A stretch of 64,000 nucleotides of DNA. It comes from Prochlorococcus marinus str. MIT 0918. Its GTDB lineage: Bacteria; Cyanobacteriota; Cyanobacteriia; PCC-6307; Cyanobiaceae. How positions within the stretch are numbered: the stretch's first letter is position 1; every line of letters begins with the position of its first letter. The notes beneath the pieces were generated by a model that saw nothing but the letters and a program-made list of their open reading frames with translations, had not been told where the DNA came from and did no database searches. The position numbers and the translations under genes were made by a program. The stretch is taken from assembly GCF_027359415.1 (NCBI RefSeq), contig NZ_CP114780.1:1-64000 (forward strand), given 5' to 3'. Positions 52,212 to 61,920 of the stretch are shown piece by piece.

Positions 52212-53465
52212 CTAAAATTTCTCAAGAGCAGATAAGAATACTTCTATAGGTTTGTGATAAGACTCACTTTTTGATAATAAATTTAAATTAAAATTATTAA
52301 TCATTGTCTTGACCTCATTATTTATAGAACTAATTTCATCTATTGCTAAAGTGTAGTCGCATTTAAAACGAAAAGATCTACTCTCTTTAACTAAAACATT
52401 AACTGAAAAATGGTTTGCTATTTGAGCTTCGTATAAAAGAGAAGTATCTGAACCTATAAATATAGATCTATGAGAAGTTAATAATATTTTTTTATCTGTT
52501 TTATCAACCATGCATTTAGCTTTAAGAGATTTTAAACATATATCAATAATATTATTGATAATCTCATTTGGGTGGGGTCTATAATAAATTGGTGCTTCTA
52601 TATAATTAGATATTATAGGAATAATCATTGAATAGAAATATAGAATTTTATTGAACTTATCAAGATTGTAATTGTATAAACCACTACCCAATAAATAGAT
52701 TTTTGGTTTTTTTTCTCTTAGATTTGCACTAGCTACATAATCTAAACCAATAGGTATACATTTAGATAGCGGGTTTGATTCCTGAATTATTTTTCCTTGC
52801 TGATTATTCCATACCATATTGTTTAAAGTAAATGCACCAGTTGGTTTCATGGAAAGCCCCCAAAGGAAGCCATGTTGAATGCAAATAACACAAATATATT
52901 TATTTTTTAAACGTGATAATGATGAGATGAAAATCCCTAGTGGTTGAGAATCTTCATATATAAAAAAAGTTCGTTTATGATTACAAAATAGAGTATCCCA
53001 TTTGTAAAGTTGAAATTCCAAAAAGAACCTTAGACCCCAATATTGATAGGCCTTTACAGCTGATACGACAGCTAGCATAGAGATTGTTCTTAATTCAGGG
53101 TAATCAGATATTCTAGTTAATCCATGCCTATTACTATAAACTGTGTTTGTACCTTCTGTAAGAATGCAAATCTGAGAAAAACTAAAAGCATCAAAATAAG
53201 CAGAATTTCTTAGACCTTGAAAAAAATATTTTCTTTCTAATGATTTCTTAGAGGTGCAATTAAAAAGACCTAATACCGATCTAATTAATACTAATATACT
53301 CTTACCTGCTATTTGTCTGGCCTCAATTGCTTTTGGTTGAGATTTAATAGCTTCTTTCTCAAAACTTATTCTATCATTTATAATTTCTTCGCAAATTAAT
53401 CTGTATTTATCATCTTGATTCCTTTTAGCGAAGAAGGTTGCCAATAAGATAAGATTCGTAAGCAT
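52212..53465 (-). CDS. surface-polysaccharide GT-B-like protein (copy 2)
   Basis: A 417-residue paralog of 44474-45784: LRNSAYFDAFSFSQICILTE, CIQHGFLWGLS, PTGAFTLNNMVWNNQQGKII, YYRPHPNE and IGSDTSLLYEAQIANH are shared blocks. An N-terminal hydrophobic segment may anchor it. The C-terminal half carries the nucleotide-sugar type signature. It probably adds a sugar or phosphoglycerol unit. A degenerate TCTAG-like repeat (53490-53503) lies upstream. Confidence 0.65.
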   Translation of the reverse strand: MLTNLILLATFFAKRNQDDKYRLICEEIINDRISFEKEAIKSQPKAIEARQIAGKSILVLIRSVLGLFNCTSKKSLERKYFFQGLRNSAYFDAFSFSQICILTEGTNTVYSNRHGLTRISDYPELRTISMLAVVSAVKAYQYWGLRFFLEFQLYKWDTLFCNHKRTFFIYEDSQPLGIFISSLSRLKNKYICVICIQHGFLWGLSMKPTGAFTLNNMVWNNQQGKIIQESNPLSKCIPIGLDYVASANLREKKPKIYLLGSGLYNYNLDKFNKILYFYSMIIPIISNYIEAPIYYRPHPNEIINNIIDICLKSLKAKCMVDKTDKKILLTSHRSIFIGSDTSLLYEAQIANHFSVNVLVKESRSFRFKCDYTLAIDEISSINNEVKTMINNFNLNLLSKSESYHKPIEVFLSALEKF

Positions 53466-53568
53466 ATAAACAGTAAATATTGTCCTTATTCTAACTAGTA
53501 TAGAAAGAGGTGTTTTATTAAGATTAGAGTAATGGTAGAAATATTTAACACTTAATAGAGTTTATTCG

Positions 53569-54420
53569 TTATTGCTTTGTTAATGAATGAATAGCTGAAT
53601 AATCAGATTTACTTAAATCCAACTCATTTGCTTTGTCTAATAAAAGACTAAGGCTTTTTAAAACACTTATATCAATACCCAATTTAGTAGATTCATTGAT
53701 AAATAAATTTAGATCTTTAGAAAGATTTGAAATATTAAAGTTTGGTCCTTCATAATTTTCTGATATCATACGTTCTTTCTTTTTATCAAATGTTTGGCAA
53801 AATAATGCTGATTTACTTAAGATACATAGGAATTTATTGATATCAACATCTGTATGTTGAATATACCTTAATGAAATTGAGAAACCATGAGTTAGGGAAG
53901 CAATTAATTGATTCAGAGATAGCTTGCAGGCAGATGCTTTAGAAACACCACCTAGATAGTAATAGTCTTTTGATAGAAGCTTGAATAGATATTCATACTC
54001 TGAAAATTTATTTGGATTACCACCAATCATAATTAGAAGTTCTCCCTTTAATGCCTCTGGCACACTTCCTAAAACAGGGGCTTCTAAATAAAAGCCTCCA
54101 AGCGATGAGACTTTTTTATCTATTTTTAAACTTTCTTCAGAGCCAATAGTCCCCATTTGTATTATTACCTTTCCTTCCAATGAACCTATTTGACTAATTA
54201 CTGACCATGTGACTGGTCCATCATTGAGAACTGAAATTATTATTTTGTTGTTTTGAAAGTCTTTGCTTAAGTCATAAGCAAGATTAGCCCCTATTTTTTG
54301 AAGATGATTACACTTACTAATAGTTCTATTCCATACTATTAATGAATTGCCTTTACTTATTAATCGCTCGGCAATAGATGTACCTAGCAACCCAGTACCA
54401 AGAAGTGCTATCTGTTCCAT
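53569..54420 (-). CDS. beta-hydroxyacid dehydrogenase (HIBADH/GLYR family)
   Basis: A 283-residue NAD(P)-dependent dehydrogenase of the 6-phosphogluconate/3-hydroxyisobutyrate type. The Rossmann motif LLGTGLLGTSIAERLI is at about 5-20, WNRT follows, the substrate segment is APVLGSVPEALKGEL, and the active-site Lys is in SKASACKLSLNQ. The family oxidises or reduces small 3-hydroxy acids. It is divergent from the ACP/LuxE/LuxC operon, and may supply or remove a short-chain acid for it. Confidence 0.85.
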   Translation of the reverse strand: MEQIALLGTGLLGTSIAERLISKGNSLIVWNRTISKCNHLQKIGANLAYDLSKDFQNNKIIISVLNDGPVTWSVISQIGSLEGKVIIQMGTIGSEESLKIDKKVSSLGGFYLEAPVLGSVPEALKGELLIMIGGNPNKFSEYEYLFKLLSKDYYYLGGVSKASACKLSLNQLIASLTHGFSISLRYIQHTDVDINKFLCILSKSALFCQTFDKKKERMISENYEGPNFNISNLSKDLNLFINESTKLGIDISVLKSLSLLLDKANELDLSKSDYSAIHSLTKQ

Positions 54421-54614
54421 ACTGTTAAGTCAATTTTATTAATTCTATATCAAAATATGATTATAAGGAGATTTGACTTATAATCTATTATTCTAGATAT
54501 TTAGATGATATAAAATATAGAATTATTTATTTCTTTATATATATATGTATATATTAAAATTCTTCTTAATAGATATTTTTCAGGATAAATAAGGACACCT
54601 TAACTGCAACAGTA

Positions 54615-54655
54615 TCTAGTTAATCTAGATATTATAGATAATCTATTTAATCTAG
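54615..54655. promoter_or_regulatory. array of five 9-bp TCTAG-type units (iterons)
   Basis: Successive units start at 54615, 54624, 54633, 54642 and 54651: TCTAG TTAA, TCTAG ATAT, TATAG ATAA, TCTAT TTAA, TCTAG ATAT. The exact 9-bp period places each unit on nearly the same helical phase plus a step. It lies 78-118 bp upstream of the ACP start and heads the long operon. Confidence 0.7.
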
Positions 54656-54732
54656 ATATTGTTTAGTTGTGCTAAAATTATAAGTTGGCAATATATTTAA
54701 TTTGCCTAGAACATTTAATAATCCTAAAAACA

Positions 54733-54969
54733 ATGAATCCAATTGAAAGGTATAAGAAAGTCTTTATAGATAGTTTTGAAATTACTGAAAGCAGCTTAGA
54801 GGACCTCAAGTATCAAGACATCCCTCAATGGGATTCTCTAGGACATATGTCAATGATTGGGGCTCTAGAGGATGAATTTGAAATTATGTTTGAAATGGAT
54901 GACATTATTGATTTTAGTTCTTATAAAAAAGGGATAGAAACTTTAACAAAGTATGGCATTGAATTTTAA
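54733..54969 (+). CDS. acyl carrier protein
   Basis: A 78-residue ACP with the phosphopantetheine attachment site WDSLGHM at about 34-40, acidic helices and the usual D/E-rich surface (EDEFEIMFEMDDIIDF). It carries an acyl group as a thioester. The open frame extends upstream to 54685, but the ATG at 54733 starts a normal-length ACP. It heads the operon and is six bases upstream of the acyl ligase. It is not the housekeeping FAS ACP, judging by sequence and place. Confidence 0.92.
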   Translation: MNPIERYKKVFIDSFEITESSLEDLKYQDIPQWDSLGHMSMIGALEDEFEIMFEMDDIIDFSSYKKGIETLTKYGIEF

Positions 54970-54975
54970 TTATAT

Positions 54976-56400
54976 ATGATTAATTTTCTTTCAGAATATC
55001 AATCAAGTGATAAAATAGCATTAATCAATGAAGACAGTAAACTTTCTTATGGCACTTTAAATTCTAAAATAGATCAATTATTAGAGAAATTTAAACCAAA
55101 AACAATAGTTATATTAGTTTGCGATAATTCAATAGAATCAATTATTCTATATTTAGCTTTATTAAAGGTAGAAGCAATACCTTTGTTGTTAAACTCTGCC
55201 CTCAATCAAAGTGAAATATTATATTATTCGGATGCTTATTGTGCAGAAAAAATCATTTCACCTTTTAAAATTGATTCTCTAAATATAGAAAGTATTGAAT
55301 GTTATAGCCATTTCTCTATTTCTCAAGTCAAAGGATTTAAATTAGTTGATAATTATAATCAACTTGCTTTATTATTAACCACATCTGGAAGCACTGGGAG
55401 CCCAAAGCTTGTAAGAATAAGTAAAGATAATATAATTTCCAATACAGAATCTATTATTAATTCTTTATCTATTACGGGGAAGGAAAGACAAATAACAACT
55501 TTACCTATGAACTATACTTATGGACTATCATGTATTAACACATTACTGTTTTCTGGTGGATCAATTATTGTTAATAAGCATTCGCTTGTAGAAAGAAGTT
55601 TTTGGGACCTTGTTGCAAAGTATTCCCCTACAACATTAGCTGGTGTCCCTTATACATATGAGATGCTTTATAGAATTGGGTTAAATAAATTATCGACTAC
55701 TACCATAAATAAATTTACGCAAGCTGGAGGTCAACTTAATAATGATATCTTGCATCAGTTTGCATTATTCTGCCAAGAAAATAATTCTCAGTTTTTTGTG
55801 ATGTATGGACAGACAGAAGCTACAGCTAGAATGTCTTGTCTTCCAGCAAATAAATTATTAAAAAAAATTGGAAGCATAGGAGTTGCGATTCCTGGAGGTG
55901 AATTTTCAATTAATAAAAACCCTATAGTATCTGAGCAACCCTTTAATTATGGAATAGAAGGTAAAGTTGTTGGAGAATTAGTATATAACGGAAGTAATGT
56001 TAGCCTTGGCTATGCAGAGTCTTTTGATGAACTAGATAATAAAAATACATTTAATTTTACTCTACATACTGGCGATTTGGCTTGGAAAGATAATGAGAAT
56101 TATGTTTACATTGTTGGTCGCCTAAATAGATTTGCTAAAATTAATGGGATAAGAATATCATTATACGACATAGAAGTAATTCTAAAGAATCTAGGTTATA
56201 TAGCAGCAGTTATAAGTAATGATAAAAAAATAACTATTTTCATTGAAACCAAATTAAAACAATCTGACTCTCTCTCTATAAAAGAAAAGTTAATAAAAAA
56301 GACAACTATTCCTCCAACCGCTCTACTCATTAAGTTTATTGATGTATTTCCACGAAATATTAATGGGAAAATTGATTATTATAGGTTGGCTAGTATATGA
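54976..56400 (+). CDS. AMP-forming acyl ligase (acyl-ACP synthetase type)
   Basis: A 474-residue ANL-superfamily enzyme: P-loop LLTTSGSTGSPKLVRI, MYGQTEATARM, the Asp motif HTGDLAWKDN and the hinge RLNRFAKINGIRIS, ending with a likely catalytic Lys in NGKIDYYRL. It should activate a carboxylate as acyl-AMP and load it on the adjacent ACP. The acid is not predictable. Its stop overlaps the LuxE start in ATGA. Confidence 0.88.
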   Translation: MINFLSEYQSSDKIALINEDSKLSYGTLNSKIDQLLEKFKPKTIVILVCDNSIESIILYLALLKVEAIPLLLNSALNQSEILYYSDAYCAEKIISPFKIDSLNIESIECYSHFSISQVKGFKLVDNYNQLALLLTTSGSTGSPKLVRISKDNIISNTESIINSLSITGKERQITTLPMNYTYGLSCINTLLFSGGSIIVNKHSLVERSFWDLVAKYSPTTLAGVPYTYEMLYRIGLNKLSTTTINKFTQAGGQLNNDILHQFALFCQENNSQFFVMYGQTEATARMSCLPANKLLKKIGSIGVAIPGGEFSINKNPIVSEQPFNYGIEGKVVGELVYNGSNVSLGYAESFDELDNKNTFNFTLHTGDLAWKDNENYVYIVGRLNRFAKINGIRISLYDIEVILKNLGYIAAVISNDKKITIFIETKLKQSDSLSIKEKLIKKTTIPPTALLIKFIDVFPRNINGKIDYYRLASI

Positions 56401-57494
56401 ACATCAACGACATTAGCACTTCATATTTAGATAACTATGAAAATTTTCTAATACATGATAACTTTAAAGTAGATCTTCTTAGACAAGTTAATTATCTTAC
56501 AAGTCATCATTACATTAAATGTAGACCTTATAGATCTTTTGTTAATAAAATTTTTCCAGATTATTCTACCGATATTGGATCTTTGCATTTAGAAGAGATT
56601 CCATACTTGCCAGTAAATATGTTTAAAGAGTTTAAGTTAAGTTCAATTACGGAAGAAAATATATTTAAGGTTTTACAATCCTCTGGTACTACTTCTCAAT
56701 TAAAATCTAAGATCTATTTAGATAAGGATACTGCCAAAAATCAATCTGTAGGTTTATCTAAGATATTTACCGACTTCACTGGATTGAAACGTCCAAGAAT
56801 ATTAATAATTGATAGCCCTGATTTAATTAAAAGAAGCAGTGCTTTTTCAGCCAGAAAAGCAGGAATTATAGGCTTTAGTGCATTATGCAGAAAGCCACTA
56901 TTTGCATTAAATAGCGATATGTCTATTAATCTGGAAAATATATATAAAGCATTTGAAAATGATAACGAATATGTATTATTATATGGCTTTACTTATATTA
57001 TATGGTCACATTTGCTACATACAAAGTTACCTGATGACTTAAGAAAAAAATTAAGTACGAATTCAATACTTCTTCATGGTGGTGGATGGAAAAAACTTAA
57101 CCATCTTCAAATTACCAAAGAGGACTTTAATAATAAATCCCAGTCTTTTCTTGGAGTTCAGAGAGTAATTAATTATTATGGAATGGTCGAGCAAACGGGT
57201 AGTATTTTTATGGAATGTGAAAATGGATACCTGCATTCCAACCCCCTTTGTGATGTATTGCCACGATCTGTAGAAAATATACAAGTAATTGATCAAAATA
57301 ACGTTTCTTTAGCTCAAGTGATATCAGCTTTACCTACTAGTTATCCTGGACATAGCCTTTTAACAGATGATTTAATTAAAATCCATAATAAGGATAAATG
57401 CAGATGCAATCGCAAGGGCACTGTTTTCGAAGTTATTGGTAGAATTCAAAGATCAGAACCAAGAGGATGTAGTGATACATATGAATATAGATAA
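56397..57494 (+). CDS. LuxE-like acyl-protein synthetase
   Basis: A 365-residue protein with LuxE-type motifs: LQSSGTTSQLKSKIYLD, a hinge region and HGGGWKKLN. In luminous bacteria, LuxE activates fatty acids with ATP and passes the acyl group to LuxC. LuxE and LuxC here are adjacent and overlapping. Starts overlap the upstream ligase. No luxAB is present, so the role is not luminescence. Confidence 0.85.
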   Translation: MNINDISTSYLDNYENFLIHDNFKVDLLRQVNYLTSHHYIKCRPYRSFVNKIFPDYSTDIGSLHLEEIPYLPVNMFKEFKLSSITEENIFKVLQSSGTTSQLKSKIYLDKDTAKNQSVGLSKIFTDFTGLKRPRILIIDSPDLIKRSSAFSARKAGIIGFSALCRKPLFALNSDMSINLENIYKAFENDNEYVLLYGFTYIIWSHLLHTKLPDDLRKKLSTNSILLHGGGWKKLNHLQITKEDFNNKSQSFLGVQRVINYYGMVEQTGSIFMECENGYLHSNPLCDVLPRSVENIQVIDQNNVSLAQVISALPTSYPGHSLLTDDLIKIHNKDKCRCNRKGTVFEVIGRIQRSEPRGCSDTYEYR

Positions 57495-58719
57495 AGCAGA
57501 TATAGAATGCTTAGCTGGATCTAAACCAGAGAACATAATTAATGAGAAACCATTTCAAATCTATGATTTAAAAACCATAGATTTTTTATCAAAACTATCT
57601 AGTGAAATCTTAGCTCTTTCTAAAAAAGATGATAAATACAGGATCTTCTTATATTTTGCTCTTTGGTCTAGAAAATCTAATTTATTACGACTTAGTCAAA
57701 ATAGAAATGACTTGGAATATAGATTTGGCAGAGGTTTTGCATTCCATATTGCTCCTAGTAATGTCGTTACTAATATTTTATTTACAATGGCTTTTGGACT
57801 TTTATCTGGCTGCCCTTCCTTAATAAGAATTTCAAATAAAAGTAAACCTAACATCATAGAAATAATTCACCTTATAAATACAATATTACACAATGATGAA
57901 TTCTTATCAATTAAGAAAAAAATATCTTTAATTTCTTATTCCCATAATGAATCTATTTCCCAGAGTCTTTCCATTAATTCATCTATTAGAGTCATATGGG
58001 GAGGTGATAGCACTATAAACTATTTTAAAAGATTTAATACTCAAGCAAAATGTATTGATTTAGTATTTCCAAATAGAACTTCATCAGCTCTTATCTCAGG
58101 TGATTGGTTAATTAATTCATCAGAAGATGATCAAAAAATAATAGCTACTTCTTTTGCTAATGATATAGCATTATTTGCTCAGAAGGCTTGCTCTTCTCCT
58201 ACAAAGTTATATGTTCTTGATGATGGTCTGAAAACAGAGAGAGTTGCTTATTCCCTGAAGAAGTTTTTTATGTATTGTGATCAGGCTATAAATAATATAA
58301 GAGATGTAGATACCGATCACTCTTTTAATAATTTTAAGTCTGCTAGTCTTCTCTCTTTAGAAATGAGACAAGATATCAATAGCTTCAGAGGTAAGAATAT
58401 TTTTGTCTTATATTATTTAGATAATGCTAAAGATCTCGATATAGATTTTACTTGTGAAAATAGTTGTTTATTAGCATATAAGATTTCAGATCTTATTAAG
58501 ATAAAAGATCTATTGCATTATAATAATCAGACGATAGTAGCAATAGGTTTTGATAAGTATCAACTAGAAAGCCTGAAATCGATAGTTGCCCCATTAGGAA
58601 CAGATAGGATAGTACGTGCTGGGATGGCTTTAAATATGGATATAAACTGGGATGGATATGATATAGTTAGCTATATGACAAGATTAATTCAAGTAAGTAA
58701 TGGTAGGAAAATCATTTAG
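57481..58719 (+). CDS. LuxC-like acyl reductase
   Basis: A 412-residue protein of the LuxC/aldehyde-dehydrogenase-like family, with catalytic Cys in FAQKACSSPTKLYVL and the family region FGRGFAFHIAPSNVVTN that binds NAD(P)H. It would reduce an acyl thioester or acyl-enzyme to an aldehyde. The frame runs upstream, but the ATG at 57481 overlaps LuxE by 14 bases and is preferred. The stop overlaps the next gene. Confidence 0.85.
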   Translation: MNIDKADIECLAGSKPENIINEKPFQIYDLKTIDFLSKLSSEILALSKKDDKYRIFLYFALWSRKSNLLRLSQNRNDLEYRFGRGFAFHIAPSNVVTNILFTMAFGLLSGCPSLIRISNKSKPNIIEIIHLINTILHNDEFLSIKKKISLISYSHNESISQSLSINSSIRVIWGGDSTINYFKRFNTQAKCIDLVFPNRTSSALISGDWLINSSEDDQKIIATSFANDIALFAQKACSSPTKLYVLDDGLKTERVAYSLKKFFMYCDQAINNIRDVDTDHSFNNFKSASLLSLEMRQDINSFRGKNIFVLYYLDNAKDLDIDFTCENSCLLAYKISDLIKIKDLLHYNNQTIVAIGFDKYQLESLKSIVAPLGTDRIVRAGMALNMDINWDGYDIVSYMTRLIQVSNGRKII

Positions 58720-59176
58720 CCTTAGTGCTAACGAATTGCAGTTATATCAGCCAAATAGATATCCTTTTCTAATGATAGATAGAGTTACTGATGTAATGCC
58801 TGGTAAATATGCAATAGGATTTAAAAATTTAACCAATAATGAATGGTATTTCCCTAAGCATTTTGAGAATCATCCAAATATGCCAGGAGCATTACAATTA
58901 GAAGCTATGGCTCAAATGCTTACTGTTGCTATAACAACAATTGATGGTTTAAAAGGAAAAATAACACATGCTCTAGAACACACAGTTAGATTTAAGAAAG
59001 AAGTTCTTCCTGGAGATAGATTAGATATAAAAGCTGAGCTTATAAGTTGGAAAAGAGGTATTGGAAAAGGTAGAGGAATTTGTACAGTCGAAGGAGTTGA
59101 GGTTTCATCGGCAGATATGACAATTACAATTCCTGAAATCTTGGAAAGATATCTACCCAATAATGGAAAAATTTGA
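58700..59176 (+). CDS. FabZ-like 3-hydroxyacyl dehydratase (hotdog fold)
   Basis: A 158-residue hotdog protein with the FabZ active region YPFLMIDRVTDVMPGKYAIG, catalytic His in HFENHPNMPGALQLEAMAQ and the Glu in LEAMAQ. It removes water from a 3-hydroxyacyl-ACP. It overlaps both neighbours by 20 and 14 bases, showing one operon. A working partner of the local ACP is likely. Confidence 0.88.
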   Translation: MVGKSFSLSANELQLYQPNRYPFLMIDRVTDVMPGKYAIGFKNLTNNEWYFPKHFENHPNMPGALQLEAMAQMLTVAITTIDGLKGKITHALEHTVRFKKEVLPGDRLDIKAELISWKRGIGKGRGICTVEGVEVSSADMTITIPEILERYLPNNGKI

Positions 59177-60761
59177 CATAGTAATAATTGGTGCCGGAGC
59201 TTCTGGATTAGCTTCTTCATGGTATTTAACAGATAAAGGCTATAAGGTTGCATGTTTTGAACAAGGAGATTTTTTACGAGAAGATTCACTTATTGATCTA
59301 AATCAAGGTGGTGAAATACAAAAATATGGATGTTTATCACCTGATCCTAATTTAAGAAGGTCTAAGGCTGATTATCTTATTGACTCCAGTAGATCTCCTA
59401 TACATATTGCTAATTACAATGGAGTGGGAGGAGCTACTATTTTATTTTCTGCACAATATCCAAGGCTTACTCCTAATGATTTTAAGGTATTTAGTAATGA
59501 TAAAGTTGGTAAAAATTGGCCAATAGATTATAAAGAAATAATCCCTTTTTATGATTTAAATGATAAAATTACTGGGCTTTCAGGATTGTCAGGTGATAAT
59601 AAAGAGCCTTTTGCTAAACCATCCATGCCCCCCGTCCCTTTTGGATCTATGGGGAGAAAATTAATAGAAGGCTTTGAAAAGTTGAATTGGCATTGGTGGC
59701 CTGCTTATAGCTCAATAAATACACTACCTTATGATAATAGGCCAGCTGATAATTATTTAAGGCCTTCTAACCTTGCAGGGGGATTAGATGGATCTAAAGG
59801 TTCTACTAATAATACTTATTTGCCAAAGGCAATGACCCATGGCTTGATATTAAAAAGAAATTCTAGAGTTGTTAAACTAATTAAGGACCCAGCTAATAAT
59901 TTGATCGAAAAAATAAAATATTTAAATGAAATAGGTCAAGAATGTTTTGCTAAAGCAAAAGTATTTATCTTAGCTGCTAGTGGAATCGGCACCCCAAGGT
60001 TATTATTATCATCAAATAATGGTATTAATTCAAGAGGAATTGCAAATAGCTCAGATATGGTTGGGAGAAATTTGATGTTGCATCCATTAGGATATATAGA
60101 AGGGCATTTTTTGGATAATCTTGATTCAAATATTGGTCCTCAAGGATGTTGCCTCTTGTCACAAGAGTTTTACGAAACAAATCCAGATAGAGATTTTAAA
60201 AGAGGATATACTTTCCAAGTCATTAGAGGACCTTTACCAATCGAATTAGCATTAAATTTAACTAGTCGGAAATTATTAAAATTTGGAGAAAACTTTTTTA
60301 GGGATTTTAATTCAATTTATAATCATACTGCTCATATGACAGTTATTACTGAAGATTTGCCAGATAAAGAAAATAGAGTGACTATAAAAAAATCTTTTGA
60401 AGATACGAATAATCCATCTGTTCAAATAGACTATACTTTATCTGATAATACAAAAAGAATGTTAATTCATGGAATAAATAATGGTAGAAAGCTCATGAAA
60501 GCTTCAGGTGCAAAGAAAAGTTATGCATTTGGACCTGTAAGGAATACTGGTTGGCATACACTAGGAACCTGTTGTATGGGTAATAATCCTAAAGAATCTG
60601 TTGTAAATAAGTATGGGAAAACCCATGATATTGATAACTTATTTATCGTTGATGGTTCTATATTTACAACCTCAGGAGGTGTTAATCCAGCTTCAACAAT
60701 TCAGGCTTTATCACTTTATGTATCTAGTAAGATAGATACAGTTTATAAGCATTTATTCTAA
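59163..60761 (+). CDS. GMC-family FAD oxidoreductase
   Basis: A 532-residue glucose-methanol-choline oxidoreductase: FAD motif IVIIGAGASGLASSWYL at about 5-21, GVGGATILFSAQYPRL, and C-terminal catalytic His in TGWHTLGTCCMG followed by VDGSIFTTSGGVNPAST. It oxidises an alcohol or sugar hydroxyl. A small protein follows directly, as small subunits do for related gluconate and sorbitol dehydrogenases. Confidence 0.88.
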   Translation: MEKFDIVIIGAGASGLASSWYLTDKGYKVACFEQGDFLREDSLIDLNQGGEIQKYGCLSPDPNLRRSKADYLIDSSRSPIHIANYNGVGGATILFSAQYPRLTPNDFKVFSNDKVGKNWPIDYKEIIPFYDLNDKITGLSGLSGDNKEPFAKPSMPPVPFGSMGRKLIEGFEKLNWHWWPAYSSINTLPYDNRPADNYLRPSNLAGGLDGSKGSTNNTYLPKAMTHGLILKRNSRVVKLIKDPANNLIEKIKYLNEIGQECFAKAKVFILAASGIGTPRLLLSSNNGINSRGIANSSDMVGRNLMLHPLGYIEGHFLDNLDSNIGPQGCCLLSQEFYETNPDRDFKRGYTFQVIRGPLPIELALNLTSRKLLKFGENFFRDFNSIYNHTAHMTVITEDLPDKENRVTIKKSFEDTNNPSVQIDYTLSDNTKRMLIHGINNGRKLMKASGAKKSYAFGPVRNTGWHTLGTCCMGNNPKESVVNKYGKTHDIDNLFIVDGSIFTTSGGVNPASTIQALSLYVSSKIDTVYKHLF

Positions 60762-60764
60762 TAG

Positions 60765-61184
60765 ATGAAATATAATAAATTAAGAAAAAGTCTTTACTTT
60801 ATATCTAATTTGGCCATACCCCCTAATGATAAAATCAATCAAGGACTTGGTACATTGTTAGACTCTTACGAAAATAAATTTAATAATGACCTAGCTCTTG
60901 AATTAATTAAAAATCATATTAGACACTTTCATTTCTTAGAGACTCTTATGGATTTAAATTTGGATAGCTATGAAGAAGTTTGTAATAAGATTAATGATCA
61001 ATTTAGTTTAGAAGAAAATAGAATATTTTACGATGAATTTAGGATTTATGCTGTCAAGACCTATTTTTCGCATCCATTAGTTTTGACTGAATTGGATTTA
61101 CTATATAATGGATGTGATTTAAATAAGGTTATGAGAACTCATGAGGATAGAATGATTTTAGATTCTATTATAGAAAATGACTAG
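60765..61184 (+). CDS. small partner of the GMC oxidoreductase
   Basis: A 139-residue helical protein (LRKSLYFISNLAIPPNDKIN, ELIKNHIRHFHFLETLMDL), lacking an obvious domain. Position right behind a GMC oxidoreductase matches the gluconate 2-dehydrogenase small-subunit (subunit 3) layout, but there is no twin-arginine signal visible. Overlaps the SDR gene by eight bases. Confidence 0.55.
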   Translation: MKYNKLRKSLYFISNLAIPPNDKINQGLGTLLDSYENKFNNDLALELIKNHIRHFHFLETLMDLNLDSYEEVCNKINDQFSLEENRIFYDEFRIYAVKTYFSHPLVLTELDLLYNGCDLNKVMRTHEDRMILDSIIEND

Positions 61185-61920
61185 AATAGATAAAATAGCT
61201 ATAGTCACTGGTGCAGGGGGAGGGATTGGCTTTTCCATAGTTAAAAACTTAATTCATAGTGGATACTTAGTTGAGGCCTGTACAAAGAGGAATATAGATC
61301 AATTGCTTTCCTTTAAGGAAAATATTGATAAAGAATTAAAAGAGAATTTAAAAATTAGAACGTTTGATATAAATAATTTTAATAATGTTAAGGAGAATAT
61401 ATTATCAATATATAAAACTAAAAAGAGGATAGATATTTTAATAAATTGTGCAGGAATTCCGCACGGAGGATTATTCAATTTAACTAATATTGAAGATGCT
61501 AAGCAGATATTTGATACGAATTTCTTTTCACAATTATACTTAACCCAATTAGTATCAAGATTAATGGGTAGAAATAAACAAGGAGTTATTATTAATATTT
61601 CTTCAGTTACAGCTTTTAGGAATGACCCTGGAACATTAACATATGGATCATCAAAAGCAGCCTTGAACTATGCAACCAAAATTCTTGCTAAGGAACTTTC
61701 TTCAACTGGTATTAGAGTTAATGCTATAGCACCAGGCATTACAAACACGCCTATGCTAAGCCTTATGGACGAAAAAGCTTTAACTAGTCAACTATCAGAC
61801 AGTTCCAATAAAAGCATTGCAGAACCTAGTCAAATAGCTTCGCTTGTGTCTTTTTTATGCTCAGATGAGTCATCTCATATTAATGGTCAGATAATAAAAA
61901 TTGATGGTGGACAAGGCTAA
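61177..61920 (+). CDS. short-chain dehydrogenase/reductase
   Basis: A 247-residue SDR with NAD(P)-binding TGAGGGIGFSIV (about 11-22), NCAG, the catalytic Ser in NISSVTAF, YGSSKAALN as YxxxK, and a C-terminal INGQIIKIDGGQG, typical of 3-oxoacyl-ACP reductase-like enzymes. It may reduce a keto group on the acyl chain or sugar. Its stop overlaps the transketolase start (TAATG). Confidence 0.9.
   Translation: MTRIDKIAIVTGAGGGIGFSIVKNLIHSGYLVEACTKRNIDQLLSFKENIDKELKENLKIRTFDINNFNNVKENILSIYKTKKRIDILINCAGIPHGGLFNLTNIEDAKQIFDTNFFSQLYLTQLVSRLMGRNKQGVIINISSVTAFRNDPGTLTYGSSKAALNYATKILAKELSSTGIRVNAIAPGITNTPMLSLMDEKALTSQLSDSSNKSIAEPSQIASLVSFLCSDESSHINGQIIKIDGGQG

Noticed and set aside
54976-58719. A luminescence (lux) operon
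   Set aside because: LuxE- and LuxC-like genes are present but luxA, luxB and luxD are absent, and the other genes fit a biosynthetic cluster.
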